Positions 25,993 to 35,026 of a stretch of 44,348 bases of DNA are shown here, in pieces. The notes beneath the pieces were generated by a model. That model was not told the origin of the DNA. It made no database searches and was given only the letters and a program-made list of their open reading frames with translations. Location of the stretch: contig JASFMY010000044.1 of NCBI GenBank assembly GCA_050117315.1, positions 1 to 44,348 of the forward strand, given 5' to 3'. Both the position numbers and the translations under genes were made by a program. The stretch comes from JANQIV01 sp050117315 (GTDB lineage: Bacteria > Bacteroidota > Ignavibacteria > Ignavibacteriales > Melioribacteraceae). Each line of letters begins with the position of its first letter. Within the stretch, counting starts at the first letter, position 1.

Positions 25993-26044
25993 ATTTGCTA
26001 AGTCTCTTTCTTATAACCTTTTATAAAAAAGAGACTTAGCAAAT
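25993..26044. repeat. 17-base-arm inverted repeat upstream of dnaA
   Basis: ATTTGCTAAGTCTCTTT (25993-26009) is exactly complementary to AAAGAGACTTAGCAAAT (26028-26044), with an 18-base AT-rich loop that itself pairs TTATAA with TTATAA. It could form a cruciform or RNA hairpin ahead of dnaA. It does not end in a T-run. Confidence 0.8.
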
Positions 26045-26064
26045 GATGTTTTTTGTTGATATGT

Positions 26065-26073
26065 TGTGAATAA
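26065..26073 (-). promoter_or_regulatory. DnaA box (TTATTCACA)
   Basis: TGTGAATAA on the plus strand is a TTATNCACA box on the minus strand. It overlaps the proposed -35 of dnaA. Confidence 0.65.
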
Positions 26074-26139
26074 GTTTGTTTTTTCTATTTAATGTTTTAA
26101 AAAATCTTTCGTTTTTAATTTATTTTTTAGGATTTGTTT

Positions 26140-26148
26140 TGTGGATAA
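26140..26148 (-). promoter_or_regulatory. DnaA box (TTATCCACA) over the dnaA start codon
   Basis: TGTGGATAA is the exact complement of the strongest E. coli box. The GTG at 26141-26143 inside it is the dnaA start codon, so bound DnaA would cover the translation start region of its own gene. Confidence 0.7.
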
Positions 26149-27565
26149 CTCTTTGCTAAAGCCGGAGATTTTGTTAAATAAAAATAGCATTACTCCTAAA
26201 TTAATTTGGGGTGATTTCTTAAGGATTATTAAGGAAAACGTACCAACCATTACTTTTAATACTTGGTTCTTACCTATAAAACCTATCGAAATAAACAACT
26301 CGGTATTAAAGATCCAGGTGCCTAATAGTTTTTTTATAGAATGGATTGACGAACATTATAATACATTGATTAATAATGCTGTGAGTAAATTATTAGGTGA
26401 AGACGGTAAATTGATATATCTAGTTAATGAATCGGAAGAGAGTGAAACGCCGTTATTTAAAGATGACTCATCTCAAATAAGCAGGGTAAAAGCTAATAAT
26501 CATATCATTGAAAACGAAGATGGTCATGAATATGAAAATTATTTAAACCCCCGCTACAATTTTGAAAACTTTATTAAAGGTGAAGGCAACCAACTTGCAA
26601 GAGCTGCTGCTTATGCAATAAGCGAAAACCCAGGAAAAACAACCTTCAACCCTTTGTTCCTTTATGGCGGTGTTGGTTTAGGTAAAACTCATTTAATGCA
26701 TGCTGTCGGAAATAAAGTTATTCAAAACTTCCCAGATAAAAAAACAATATATTTATCATCCGATATTTTCACCGTTCAATTTGTTGAATCTATTCAAAAT
26801 AATAAAATAAACGAATTTTCAGCTTTATATAACAGCATGGATGTTCTAATAATAGACGATATCCAATTTTTAATAGGTAAAGAAAAAACACAAGATTTCT
26901 TTTTCCATCTTTTTAATAATCTACATCAATCCGGTAAGCAAATAATTTTAAGTAGTGACAAACCGCCAAAAGATTTAAAAGGATTAAATGAAAGATTAAT
27001 TTCAAGATTTCAATGGGGTTTAACTGCCGATATTCAACCACCGGATTTTGAAACTCGTATTGCAATTCTAAAAAACAAAAGCAAAAGCTACGGAATTGAG
27101 TTGTCAAATGAAATAATTGAATTTATAGCACACAATATAACTTCAAATATTAGAGAACTTGAAGGCTGCCTTATTAAATTACTTGCAAATGCTTCACTTA
27201 ATTCAAAAGAGATTGATTTTGAATTAACAAAAAAAACCGTAAAAGAAATTGCCACCGGAAGGCAAGTAGATATATCAATTGATTTCATAACTAAAGTTGT
27301 TTGCGAGTACTATAAAGTAGACGAAAACAAAGTAAGAGAAAAAAACCGCAAAAAAGAAATTGTTATTGCCCGCCAGGTTGCAATGTACCTTTCTAAAAAA
27401 ATGACAAGATCTTCTCTAAAAACTATTGGTCTCCACTTTGGTGGGAGAGATCATTCAACCGTAATTCATGCATATAATAACATAGAAAGAATTATGGGCG
27501 ATGATTTACAAACAAGAGATTCAATAGACTCAATCCGTAATAAGATAGAAATGAGTGTCGCTTAA
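26141..27565 (+). CDS. dnaA: Chromosomal replication initiator DnaA
   Basis: Binds DnaA boxes and opens the origin. 474 residues with the four-domain layout. Domain I is IWGDFLRIIKENVPTITFNTW. A short acidic domain II (about 95-130) is followed by the AAA+ domain with Walker A GGVGLGKT (176-183), Walker B VLIIDDIQFL and the arginine-finger region NERLISRFQWG. Domain IV has the signature GGRDHSTVIHAYNNIE. The start is GTG at 26141 with no good Shine-Dalgarno site; it is the only upstream start that gives a normal domain I. One perfect DnaA box overlaps the start and others flank the gene. Confidence 0.97.
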   Translation: MDNSLLKPEILLNKNSITPKLIWGDFLRIIKENVPTITFNTWFLPIKPIEINNSVLKIQVPNSFFIEWIDEHYNTLINNAVSKLLGEDGKLIYLVNESEESETPLFKDDSSQISRVKANNHIIENEDGHEYENYLNPRYNFENFIKGEGNQLARAAAYAISENPGKTTFNPLFLYGGVGLGKTHLMHAVGNKVIQNFPDKKTIYLSSDIFTVQFVESIQNNKINEFSALYNSMDVLIIDDIQFLIGKEKTQDFFFHLFNNLHQSGKQIILSSDKPPKDLKGLNERLISRFQWGLTADIQPPDFETRIAILKNKSKSYGIELSNEIIEFIAHNITSNIRELEGCLIKLLANASLNSKEIDFELTKKTVKEIATGRQVDISIDFITKVVCEYYKVDENKVREKNRKKEIVIARQVAMYLSKKMTRSSLKTIGLHFGGRDHSTVIHAYNNIERIMGDDLQTRDSIDSIRNKIEMSVA

Positions 27566-27912
27566 AAAAAATCTTTATTTTCCTTAGAAGAGCACCGTCC
27601 TTGCCAAAATGTTAATAAATTGTTTACTACTTTTTTTTAGTTGTTGATAAACAACCAACAACTAACATTGTGTTAATAAATAAAAATTTTTATTAAAGTT
27701 ATCAACATTATCTTCTATAAAAAACATCTCGTTTTGAGAGTTAGTGATAGAAAAAAAGAGTTATCAACCTATCCACATTACTATAATTACTATGATTATT
27801 TTAAATAAAATTTACTTATTAATAATAGATGTTTATAAACAATAATTTGTCTTTTGTAAATTGATACAAAGCCTTTTTATTGCTATATTTACATGTTTAA
27901 TTGGGAGTTAAA
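27566..27912. other. dnaA-dnaN intergenic region, candidate oriC core
   Basis: 347 bases, very AT-rich. It contains a cluster of DnaA-box-like 9-mers: TGTTAATAA (27610-27618), TGTTGATAA (27642-27650), TGTTAATAA (27671-27679), TTATCAACA (27699-27707), TTATCAACC (27761-27769) and CTATCCACA (27769-27777). The last two share one base. They match TTATCCACA at 7 or 8 of 9 positions. The run of 27778-27860 is almost pure A/T and could be the unwinding element. Taken with the upstream region this fits a bipartite origin around dnaA. Confidence 0.6.
27861..27889 (+). promoter_or_regulatory. Probable dnaN promoter
   Basis: TTGATA (27861-27866), a 17-base spacer and TATATT (27884-27889) make a good sigma-70-type promoter with a leader of about 17 bases before the ATG. 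GGGAG (27903-27907) is the Shine-Dalgarno site. The match is to the general bacterial consensus; the lineage may prefer a somewhat different one. Confidence 0.5.
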
Positions 27913-29043
27913 ATGCAATTCAAAGTTAATAGTAAAGAACTCGAAAAACATTTAACAAAAATAATTCCTGCTGTTCCTACAAGAACACCGATGCCTATTC
28001 TTGAAAACTTTCTTTTTGAAATTAAAGACGGTTTGTTAACTATTTATGCAACAGATTTGGAAATATCTTTAAAGTCCAGTTTAAATATTGTTGCTGAAGA
28101 AAATATTAACTTTGTTGTTCATGCTAAACTTTTGTATGATGTTGTAAGATCATTAAAAGAAACAACAATTAACTTTGAAATTGAGAAAAACGGGAAATTA
28201 AATTTAACTACAGACAGCGGGAAATATGTGTTAAGCTATTTAGAATCTGATGAATATCCTGAAATACCAAATTTTCCCGGCGAAAAAAAAGATGAAGAAT
28301 TACGTGAAATATCTATAAACGGAAGTGAATTAAAATATGCTTTTGATAAAACTTCTTTTGCGATGAGTAAAGAAGAAATGCGTCCTGCTATGATGGGAAC
28401 CATGGTTAACTTTTCCGGTGAGGGTTTAAGAGTTGTTGCAACGGACGGGCACAGGCTTGTTAATTTATTGCTGACGGACATAACGACAGACTTTGAAGAG
28501 CAATACATTATACCAGAAAGAGCAATATCTGTTTTATCAAAAATATTAGATGAAAAAGATGTTAAATTATATTTAAGTAAAAGTCATATATCTTTTACGC
28601 TAAATGATATTGAATTAATTACAAGGCTAATTGGTCAAAAATACCCAGATTATTCTGCAGTTATACCTCTGGAAAATGAATTCTTACTAAATGTAAAATT
28701 AAAAGAAATTCATGACGCTATTAAAAGAATGATGCTTTTTTCAGCAACAAACACGAGAAGAGTAAAATTCTCAATAGATGAAAATAGTATTGAAATATCT
28801 GCTGAAGATTTGGATATAGGAGCATCTGGTACGGAAAACATTGAATGTACCTATAAAGGCGAAAAAATTGAAATTGGTTTCAACTCCTCTTATGTAAACG
28901 ATATATTAAGCCACATCGGATCGGAAGAAGAAATTGTATTTAAACTTCATTCACCGACAAAAGCAGTGATTGTTATTCCGGCTGAAAAAAGTGAAAAACA
29001 CGATTTAATGATGCTGCTTATGCCTGTTCGATTGAATAACTAA
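27913..29043 (+). CDS. dnaN: DNA polymerase III beta subunit (sliding clamp)
   Basis: Ring-shaped processivity clamp of the replicase. 376 residues in three repeats: N-terminal MQFKVNSKELEKHLTKIIPAVP, centre LKYAFDKTSFAMSKEEMRPAMMG with VVATDGHRLV, and the C-terminal end LMMLLMPVRLNN that forms the partner-binding pocket. The ATG at 27913 is preferred to an upstream TTG because GGGAG lies 5 bases before it. recF starts one base after the stop. Confidence 0.96.
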   Translation: MQFKVNSKELEKHLTKIIPAVPTRTPMPILENFLFEIKDGLLTIYATDLEISLKSSLNIVAEENINFVVHAKLLYDVVRSLKETTINFEIEKNGKLNLTTDSGKYVLSYLESDEYPEIPNFPGEKKDEELREISINGSELKYAFDKTSFAMSKEEMRPAMMGTMVNFSGEGLRVVATDGHRLVNLLLTDITTDFEEQYIIPERAISVLSKILDEKDVKLYLSKSHISFTLNDIELITRLIGQKYPDYSAVIPLENEFLLNVKLKEIHDAIKRMMLFSATNTRRVKFSIDENSIEISAEDLDIGASGTENIECTYKGEKIEIGFNSSYVNDILSHIGSEEEIVFKLHSPTKAVIVIPAEKSEKHDLMMLLMPVRLNN

Positions 29044-29044
29044 G

Positions 29045-30157
29045 ATGATATTGAAAACTTTAGAATTAAGAAACTTCAGGCTTCATGTTGATACGAAAAT
29101 TACTTTTAACGATAGCCTGAATTTTATAATAGGTGGAAACGGACAGGGTAAAACAACCATCCTAGAAGCAATTTACTATCTTTGTACATCTAAGAACATT
29201 AATCAATCTCCCGATCTGGAAGCAGTAAATTTTAAAGAAAGGTTTTTTGAAATAGAAGGTGTCTTTGAAAATATTACCGATCACAAAAATAAAATTCTTT
29301 ATTCAATAGATTTGAATAAGAAAGTATATGAACTTGATAAAAAACAAGTCGGCAGAGCATCGGCAATTATTGGAAAATTTCCTGTTGTTATTTTAACTCA
29401 ATCGGATCATTCAATAACTCTGGGTTCCCCTTCATATAGAAGAAAATTTGTTGATTCCGTTATTTCGCAGGCGAGTGATACTTATCTTAAAATTTTACTT
29501 GAGTACAATAAAACATTAAGGCAACGGTCATCCTTGCTGAATCAAATAAAAGAAAATTATTCTTTTAACTTGATTGAAGAACTAAACGCATGGAGTGATT
29601 CGTTAGTAAAATTAGGCACAGAAATAGTAAAACATAGAATAAATTTTATTAATGAATTCAATAATTATTTGTTTTCTTCATACCGGAAAATAATGGAAGG
29701 AGTTGAAGAACCGAAAATAAATTACAGTTTTTTGGATAACTCTAATTTGGAAAAAATAGAAAGTTTATTTAAAGAAAAATTGGAAGAAGTAAGAAATCAA
29801 GAAATGATAAGATGCACAAATTTAATAGGTCCCCATAGGGATGATTTTATATTTTTAATAAATAATTATGAACTTAAAAAATACGGATCACAAGGACAGC
29901 ATAAAACATTTCAGGTAGCTTTAAAATTTGCAGAATTCTTTTTCTTAAAAGATAAGATAGGAAAAACACCTATATTTTTGATGGATGATGTTTTTGGTGA
30001 CTTAGATATAAACCGCTCAAAAAAAATCAGTAAATATTTAAATGAGATTGGACAGGCATTTATAACACTAACAGATTTTGGAAAGATTGAAAAAATTGTG
30101 AATAAAGAAAAAGACCTTGTTCTTGGAATAGAAGAAGGAAAATGCACTTATGCATAG
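29045..30157 (+). CDS. recF: DNA replication and repair protein RecF
   Basis: SMC-like ATPase that helps load RecA on gapped DNA with RecO/RecR. 370 residues: LELRNFRLH start, Walker A GGNGQGKT (30-37), signature QGQHKTFQVALKFAEF, LIGPHRDDF, and Walker B PIFLMDDVFGDLD. Placed one base after dnaN and overlapping the next gene by 8 bases, so the three are translationally linked. Confidence 0.96.
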   Translation: MILKTLELRNFRLHVDTKITFNDSLNFIIGGNGQGKTTILEAIYYLCTSKNINQSPDLEAVNFKERFFEIEGVFENITDHKNKILYSIDLNKKVYELDKKQVGRASAIIGKFPVVILTQSDHSITLGSPSYRRKFVDSVISQASDTYLKILLEYNKTLRQRSSLLNQIKENYSFNLIEELNAWSDSLVKLGTEIVKHRINFINEFNNYLFSSYRKIMEGVEEPKINYSFLDNSNLEKIESLFKEKLEEVRNQEMIRCTNLIGPHRDDFIFLINNYELKKYGSQGQHKTFQVALKFAEFFFLKDKIGKTPIFLMDDVFGDLDINRSKKISKYLNEIGQAFITLTDFGKIEKIVNKEKDLVLGIEEGKCTYA

Positions 30158-30440
30158 TGAGTTTAGAAGAGTAAGTGAAATTATTTCCAAAGAAAAAGAA
30201 TTTAAAATTTTTAGAAAATCTGCAAAAGAATATGAAGTAATGAACATTTTTTATGATGTGTTTCCGGAGTTAAAAAAAGTTGTAAAAGTAAAAAAAATAA
30301 AAGACGGTATATTAACACTGATTGTTGAAAATTCCGTCTGGAGAAGTGAATTAAAATTTAGGCAGAATAGCATATTAGAAAAATTAAATTGCTACATAAA
30401 TTCTGAAGTAGTTAATAAAATAAGATTTACATCAAAATAA
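30150..30440 (+). CDS. DUF721/DciA-like protein
   Basis: 96 residues, basic, starting inside the 3' end of recF (8-base overlap). The fold fits DUF721: YDVFPELKKVVKVKKIKDGILTLIVENSVWRSELKFRQNSILEKLN, with the conserved Trp in VWRSELKF. Family members (DciA) load the replicative helicase in bacteria that lack DnaC, and the position between recF and gyrB is the usual one. Its role as helicase loader here is inferred from family and place. Confidence 0.8.
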   Translation: MHSEFRRVSEIISKEKEFKIFRKSAKEYEVMNIFYDVFPELKKVVKVKKIKDGILTLIVENSVWRSELKFRQNSILEKLNCYINSEVVNKIRFTSK

Positions 30441-30453
30441 TTTTGGGTAGAAA

Positions 30454-32403
30454 GTGACAAAACAACAAGCACAAAAAGAGTACACAGCCGATAATATTAA
30501 ATTGCTTAAAGGACTAGAAGCTGTAAGAAAAAGACCAGCAATGTATATTGGAGATGTTAGTTCAAGAGGACTTCATCATTTGATTAATGAAGTGGTTGAT
30601 AATAGTATTGATGAAGCACTCGCAGGATATAACGATACGATAAAAGTAATTTTAAATAAAGACGGAAGTGTAACGGTAGAAGATTACGGCAGGGGCATAC
30701 CTGTAGATATTCATCCGGAAGAAAAAAAATCGGCACTTGAAGTAGTAATGACCGTCTTGCACGCAGGCGGGAAATTTGATAAAAACTCATATAAAGTTTC
30801 CGGCGGTCTGCATGGTGTAGGTGTTTCGGTAGTTAATGCTTTATCTGAGTGGATGAAAGTAGAAGTAAGCAGGAATGGAGAAATACATTTTCAAGAATAC
30901 AAGCAAGGTGTTCCTCAAGCACCGGTGAAAGTGATAGGAAAAGCAAAAAAAGGAAAGTCAGGCACAAAAGTAACTTTTAAACCGGACACGGAAATTTTCA
31001 AAACAACTAAATTTAAATTTGAAACCGTTACCGAAAGAATGAGAGAACTTGCTTACTTAAATAAAACAGTTACAATTTCGGTAAAAGACGAGCTTGAAGG
31101 CGAAGAAGAAGTTTTCAGATTCAAGGGCGGTTTAATAGAGTTTGTAAAATACCTTGATGAAACAAGAACACCGCTTCATAAACCAATTTACATTGAAGGC
31201 GAAAAAGATAATACACCTGTTGAAATTGCTTTTGAATACAGCAATGCCTATTCTGACAATATATGTACTTACGTTAATAACATAAACACGCACGAAGGAG
31301 GAACCCATCTCGTAGGCTTTAAGACAGCATTAACAAGAACGTTCAACACCTATGCAACAAAAAATAAACTTATAAAAGAGAATAAAAAAATATCCCTCAC
31401 CGGGGATGATTTTAGAGAAGGATTAACAGCGGTTATTTCAGTAAAAGTAATGGAACCCCAGTTTGAAGGACAGACAAAAACAAAGCTTGGAAATAGTGAA
31501 GTTAAATCAACAGTTGAAACAATTGTTGGTGAAAAACTTGGTGAATATTTAGAAGAAAATCCTGCAATAGCGAAAAAAGTTATAGAGAAATGCATAAGAG
31601 CTGCAGAAGCAAGAGAAGCAGCAAGAAAAGCACGAGATCTGATCAGAAGAAAAAATGCTCTGGACTCAATGCACCTGCCAGGAAAACTTGCCGACTGCTC
31701 TATAAATGATCCTGAACACTGTGAAATATACATAGTGGAGGGTGACTCTGCGGGAGGTTCTGCAAAACAGGGAAGAGACCGAAGATTCCAGGCAATACTG
31801 CCGTTGAGAGGAAAAATCCTAAACGTAGAAAAAGCAAAAATTAATAAAATACTTGAGAACAATGAAATAAAAGCAATGATAGCTGCCATAGGTGCGGGGA
31901 TAGGGACGGAATTTGAGGCTGATAAAACACGATACGGAAAAATTATTATAATGACTGATGCGGATGTTGATGGCTCTCATATTAGAACGTTGCTTTTAAC
32001 TTTCTTTTACCGGCATATGAAGGATTTAATAAACGTGGGAAAAGTTTATATTGCCCAGCCGCCTTTGTACAAAGTTAAAAAAGGAAAAGAAGAAGTTTAC
32101 GCTTTTGATGATGAAGAATTGGAAAAAGTACTTGAGAGAATAAGAAAAAACAGTAAGGCCGAAGTTGATGAAGATGGAAAACCGAAAGGAGTTGTAATCT
32201 CAAGATACAAAGGGTTGGGAGAAATGAATCCCGACCAACTCTGGGAAACAACAATGAACCCGGAATCACGTACAGTACTTCAGGTTAACTTAGAAAGCGC
32301 AGCAACGGCTGACAAAATATTCGAAACTCTTATGGGTGACTCTGTTGAGCCAAGGAGAGATTTCATAGAAAAGCATGCAAGGTATGCGAATTTGGATATT
32401 TAA
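30454..32403 (+). CDS. gyrB: DNA gyrase subunit B
   Basis: ATPase subunit of gyrase. 649 residues: GHKL ATPase (RPAMYIGDVSSRGLHHLINE, DNSIDEALAG, GGLHGVGVSVVNALS), transducer domain, and TOPRIM with EGDSAGGSAKQGRDR (from Glu429) and DADVDGSH (metal ligands Asp502/504/506). A C-terminal block VVISRYKGLGEMNPDQLWET ends the protein. It is the short form without the E. coli insertion. It starts at GTG, 13 bases after the DUF721 gene. Confidence 0.97.
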   Translation: MTKQQAQKEYTADNIKLLKGLEAVRKRPAMYIGDVSSRGLHHLINEVVDNSIDEALAGYNDTIKVILNKDGSVTVEDYGRGIPVDIHPEEKKSALEVVMTVLHAGGKFDKNSYKVSGGLHGVGVSVVNALSEWMKVEVSRNGEIHFQEYKQGVPQAPVKVIGKAKKGKSGTKVTFKPDTEIFKTTKFKFETVTERMRELAYLNKTVTISVKDELEGEEEVFRFKGGLIEFVKYLDETRTPLHKPIYIEGEKDNTPVEIAFEYSNAYSDNICTYVNNINTHEGGTHLVGFKTALTRTFNTYATKNKLIKENKKISLTGDDFREGLTAVISVKVMEPQFEGQTKTKLGNSEVKSTVETIVGEKLGEYLEENPAIAKKVIEKCIRAAEAREAARKARDLIRRKNALDSMHLPGKLADCSINDPEHCEIYIVEGDSAGGSAKQGRDRRFQAILPLRGKILNVEKAKINKILENNEIKAMIAAIGAGIGTEFEADKTRYGKIIIMTDADVDGSHIRTLLLTFFYRHMKDLINVGKVYIAQPPLYKVKKGKEEVYAFDDEELEKVLERIRKNSKAEVDEDGKPKGVVISRYKGLGEMNPDQLWETTMNPESRTVLQVNLESAATADKIFETLMGDSVEPRRDFIEKHARYANLDI

Positions 32404-32443
32404 ATTAGTTATAAAGAGCTCTAAGTGAGTTACAATAATTTCT

Positions 32444-32502
32444 TAATCATAATCTTACTCCTAATCTTAATCAAAGAAAGAACAAGAGTAAGATTATGAT
32501 TA
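32444..32502. promoter_or_regulatory. Long hairpin between gyrB and gyrA
   Basis: TAATCATAATCTTACTC (32444-32460) is exactly complementary to GAGTAAGATTATGATTA (32486-32502), with a 25-base loop. No T-run follows. It lies 52 bases before the gyrA ATG in a gap of 151 bases, so it could affect readthrough, mRNA processing or gyrA translation, or be supercoiling-sensitive DNA. Confidence 0.75.
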
Positions 32503-32554
32503 CGAGTAAGAAATAAGAGAATAACAAAAAATTAAAAAGAGATAGAAAAACAAA

Positions 32555-34999
32555 ATGGCAACTTTTTTTGAAAAAATACTACCAGTTTCATTAGAAGATG
32601 AAATGAAATCTTCTTATATCGATTATGCAATGTCCGTTATTGTAGCGCGTGCTCTTCCAGATGTGCGAGACGGCCTAAAACCTGTGCACAGAAGAGTTCT
32701 TTTCGGAATGCATGAATTGGGATTAGGATATAATAAACCATATAAAAAATCTGCAAGAGTTGTCGGTGAAGTACTTGGTAAGTATCACCCGCATAGCGAT
32801 ACCGCGGTTTATGATACGATGGTAAGGATGGTTCAGGATTTCTCTTTAAGATATCCTTTGGTTGACGGTCAGGGAAACTTCGGTTCAGTTGACGGCGATG
32901 CACCGGCAGCAATGCGTTATACAGAAGCAAGACTGAAAAGAATTGCAGACGAAATGCTCCGAGACCTTGATAAAAACACGGTTGACTTTGTGCCTAACTT
33001 TGATGAATCTTTACAGGAACCGCAGGTGCTCCCTTCTTATTTGCCAAACCTGCTTGTTAACGGCGCCAGCGGTATTGCAGTTGGAATGGCCACCAATATT
33101 CCTCCGCACAATTTGAATGAAGTAGTTGACGGTTTGATTGCATTAATTGATAAACCGCAGCTTTCAAATGAAGATTTAATGCAGTTTATAAAAGCACCGG
33201 ATTTTCCAACAGCCGGAATTATTTATGGCTATGACGGCGTTAGAGAGGCTTATACAACCGGAAAAGGAAGGGTTGTAGTTAGAGCAAAAGCAAATATAGA
33301 AACACTTAAAAACGACCGAGAAAATATTGTTATTACCGAGCTTCCTTACCAGGTTAATAAAGCAAACCTGATAGAAAAGATTGCCGACCTTGTGCGTGCC
33401 GATAAAATTAAAGATATATCAAACATTAGGGATGAATCAGACAGGGACGGAATGAGAGTAGTTGTTGAGCTAAAAAGAGATGCTCAGCCAGCTGTTGTGT
33501 TGAACCAATTATTTAAGCATACACAAATGCAGCTAACATTCGGAGTTATTATGCTTGCGCTGGTTAACGGCGTTCCTGAAGTCTTAACTCTTAAAGAGAT
33601 GATGCAGCATTTCCTTGACCATAGAATGGAAGTGCTGATTAGAAGGACAAAATATGAATTAGAAGCTGCTGAAAGAAGAGCACACATATTAGAAGGTTAT
33701 ATTATAGCCCTTGATAACATTGATGAAGTAATTGAAACAATAAAGAAATCAAGGGATGTTGAAACAGCAAAAAACAACTTGGTGCACAAATTCAAGCTGT
33801 CAGAAATTCAGGCAAAAGCAATTTTGGATATGCGCCTTCAAAGACTGACAGGATTAGAAAGAAAGAAAATAGAAGATGAATATAAAGAAGTAATAAAGTT
33901 AATTGAAAAATTAAAAGGCATTCTGGAAAGAGAATCCAAAAGAAATAAAATTATAATAGATGAACTGGTTGAATTAAAAGAAAGATACGGCGACGAAAGA
34001 AGAACGGAAATAGTTTACAACACTGTTGAATTTTCATTGGAAGACGTAATAGCGGAAGAAGATGTTGTTGTTACAATTTCTCACAAAGGATTTATAAAGC
34101 GATTCCCGGTAAGCGGTTACAGGAGACAGGGACGCGGCGGAAAAGGCGTAACCGGCGCAGGAACCAAAGAAGAAGATTTTATTGAGCATATGTTTATTGC
34201 TTCAACCCACCAGTATATAATGTTCTTCACCGACAAAGGAAAATGTTACTGGCTTAAAGTTCACGAACTGCCTGAAGGAGGCCGCGCAACAAGAGGTAGA
34301 TCAATCTTAAACTTAATTGAAAAAGAAAAAGAAGAAAAAATAACCGCCTTTGTGAGCGTTAAAGAATTCAGCGACGACAGGTTTATAATGATGGTTACCG
34401 AGCAGGGAACAGTTAAGAAAACAGTGCTTACAGCTTATTCAAATGTAAGACGCGGCGGTATTAATGCAATTAACCTGGTTGATGGTGATAAACTTGTTGA
34501 AGTAAAATTAACCGAAGGAAATAACGATATTGTTATAGGTACAAGAAAAGGAATGGCGATTAGATTCAGCGAGGAAAATGTCCGTGATATGGGCAGAACT
34601 GCAACCGGAGTTAGGGGAATTAGGTTAGATAAAGATGATATCGTTATCGGGGCAATTGTAGTTAGAAGAGAAGCAACGCTGCTTGTGGTAACCGATAAAG
34701 GTTATGGTAAACGCAGCAACCTTTCCGATTACAGGATTACCAACAGGGGCGGCAAAGGTGTTATTACTGTCCGTACAGGTGAAAAGAACGGTAACTTAAT
34801 TGCAATGATGGAAGTAAATGATAAAGATGAGTTAGTAATAATTTCGAATCAAGGAATGGTCATAAGGCAAAGCGTAAAAGATTTACGCGTAATGGGAAGA
34901 GCAACACAAGGCGTAAGAGTAATTAGGTTAAACGAAGGCGACTCAATTGCCGACATTGCGAAAGTTGTTGTTGAAGATGAGGAAGAAAATAATCAATAG
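32555..34999 (+). CDS. gyrA: DNA gyrase subunit A
   Basis: Breakage-reunion subunit of gyrase. 814 residues: winged-helix/tower part with catalytic Tyr122 (AAMRYTEAR), coiled-coil gate, and a six-blade C-terminal beta-pinwheel. The pinwheel carries the gyrase box QGRGGKG (525-531), which marks it as GyrA and not ParC. In the quinolone region it reads HPHSDTAVYD, with Ser81, Thr83 and Asp87 in E. coli numbering; many bacteria have Gly81 and Ser83. Followed by a strong terminator. Confidence 0.97.
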   Translation: MATFFEKILPVSLEDEMKSSYIDYAMSVIVARALPDVRDGLKPVHRRVLFGMHELGLGYNKPYKKSARVVGEVLGKYHPHSDTAVYDTMVRMVQDFSLRYPLVDGQGNFGSVDGDAPAAMRYTEARLKRIADEMLRDLDKNTVDFVPNFDESLQEPQVLPSYLPNLLVNGASGIAVGMATNIPPHNLNEVVDGLIALIDKPQLSNEDLMQFIKAPDFPTAGIIYGYDGVREAYTTGKGRVVVRAKANIETLKNDRENIVITELPYQVNKANLIEKIADLVRADKIKDISNIRDESDRDGMRVVVELKRDAQPAVVLNQLFKHTQMQLTFGVIMLALVNGVPEVLTLKEMMQHFLDHRMEVLIRRTKYELEAAERRAHILEGYIIALDNIDEVIETIKKSRDVETAKNNLVHKFKLSEIQAKAILDMRLQRLTGLERKKIEDEYKEVIKLIEKLKGILERESKRNKIIIDELVELKERYGDERRTEIVYNTVEFSLEDVIAEEDVVVTISHKGFIKRFPVSGYRRQGRGGKGVTGAGTKEEDFIEHMFIASTHQYIMFFTDKGKCYWLKVHELPEGGRATRGRSILNLIEKEKEEKITAFVSVKEFSDDRFIMMVTEQGTVKKTVLTAYSNVRRGGINAINLVDGDKLVEVKLTEGNNDIVIGTRKGMAIRFSEENVRDMGRTATGVRGIRLDKDDIVIGAIVVRREATLLVVTDKGYGKRSNLSDYRITNRGGKGVITVRTGEKNGNLIAMMEVNDKDELVIISNQGMVIRQSVKDLRVMGRATQGVRVIRLNEGDSIADIAKVVVEDEEENNQ

Positions 35000-35026
35000 A
35001 AAAATGTTTTTTAGAGAATATTTATT

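Larger units (their letters stand above)
25633..26140. other. Upstream part of the replication-origin region
   Basis: 508 bases of strongly AT-rich DNA between asparaginase and dnaA. It holds a GC-rich hairpin (CGCCGC AA GCGGCG, about 25739-25752), DnaA-box-like TGTTGATAA (25912-25920), a perfect 22-base palindrome, a long inverted repeat, and the DnaA box TGTGAATAA (26065-26073). A possible dnaA promoter is TTGTGA (26064-26069), 16 bases, TATTTA (26086-26091); its -35 overlaps that box, which would allow DnaA to repress its own gene. The gene context (dnaA, dnaN, recF, gyrB, gyrA) supports an origin here or in the dnaA-dnaN gap. Confidence 0.65.
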
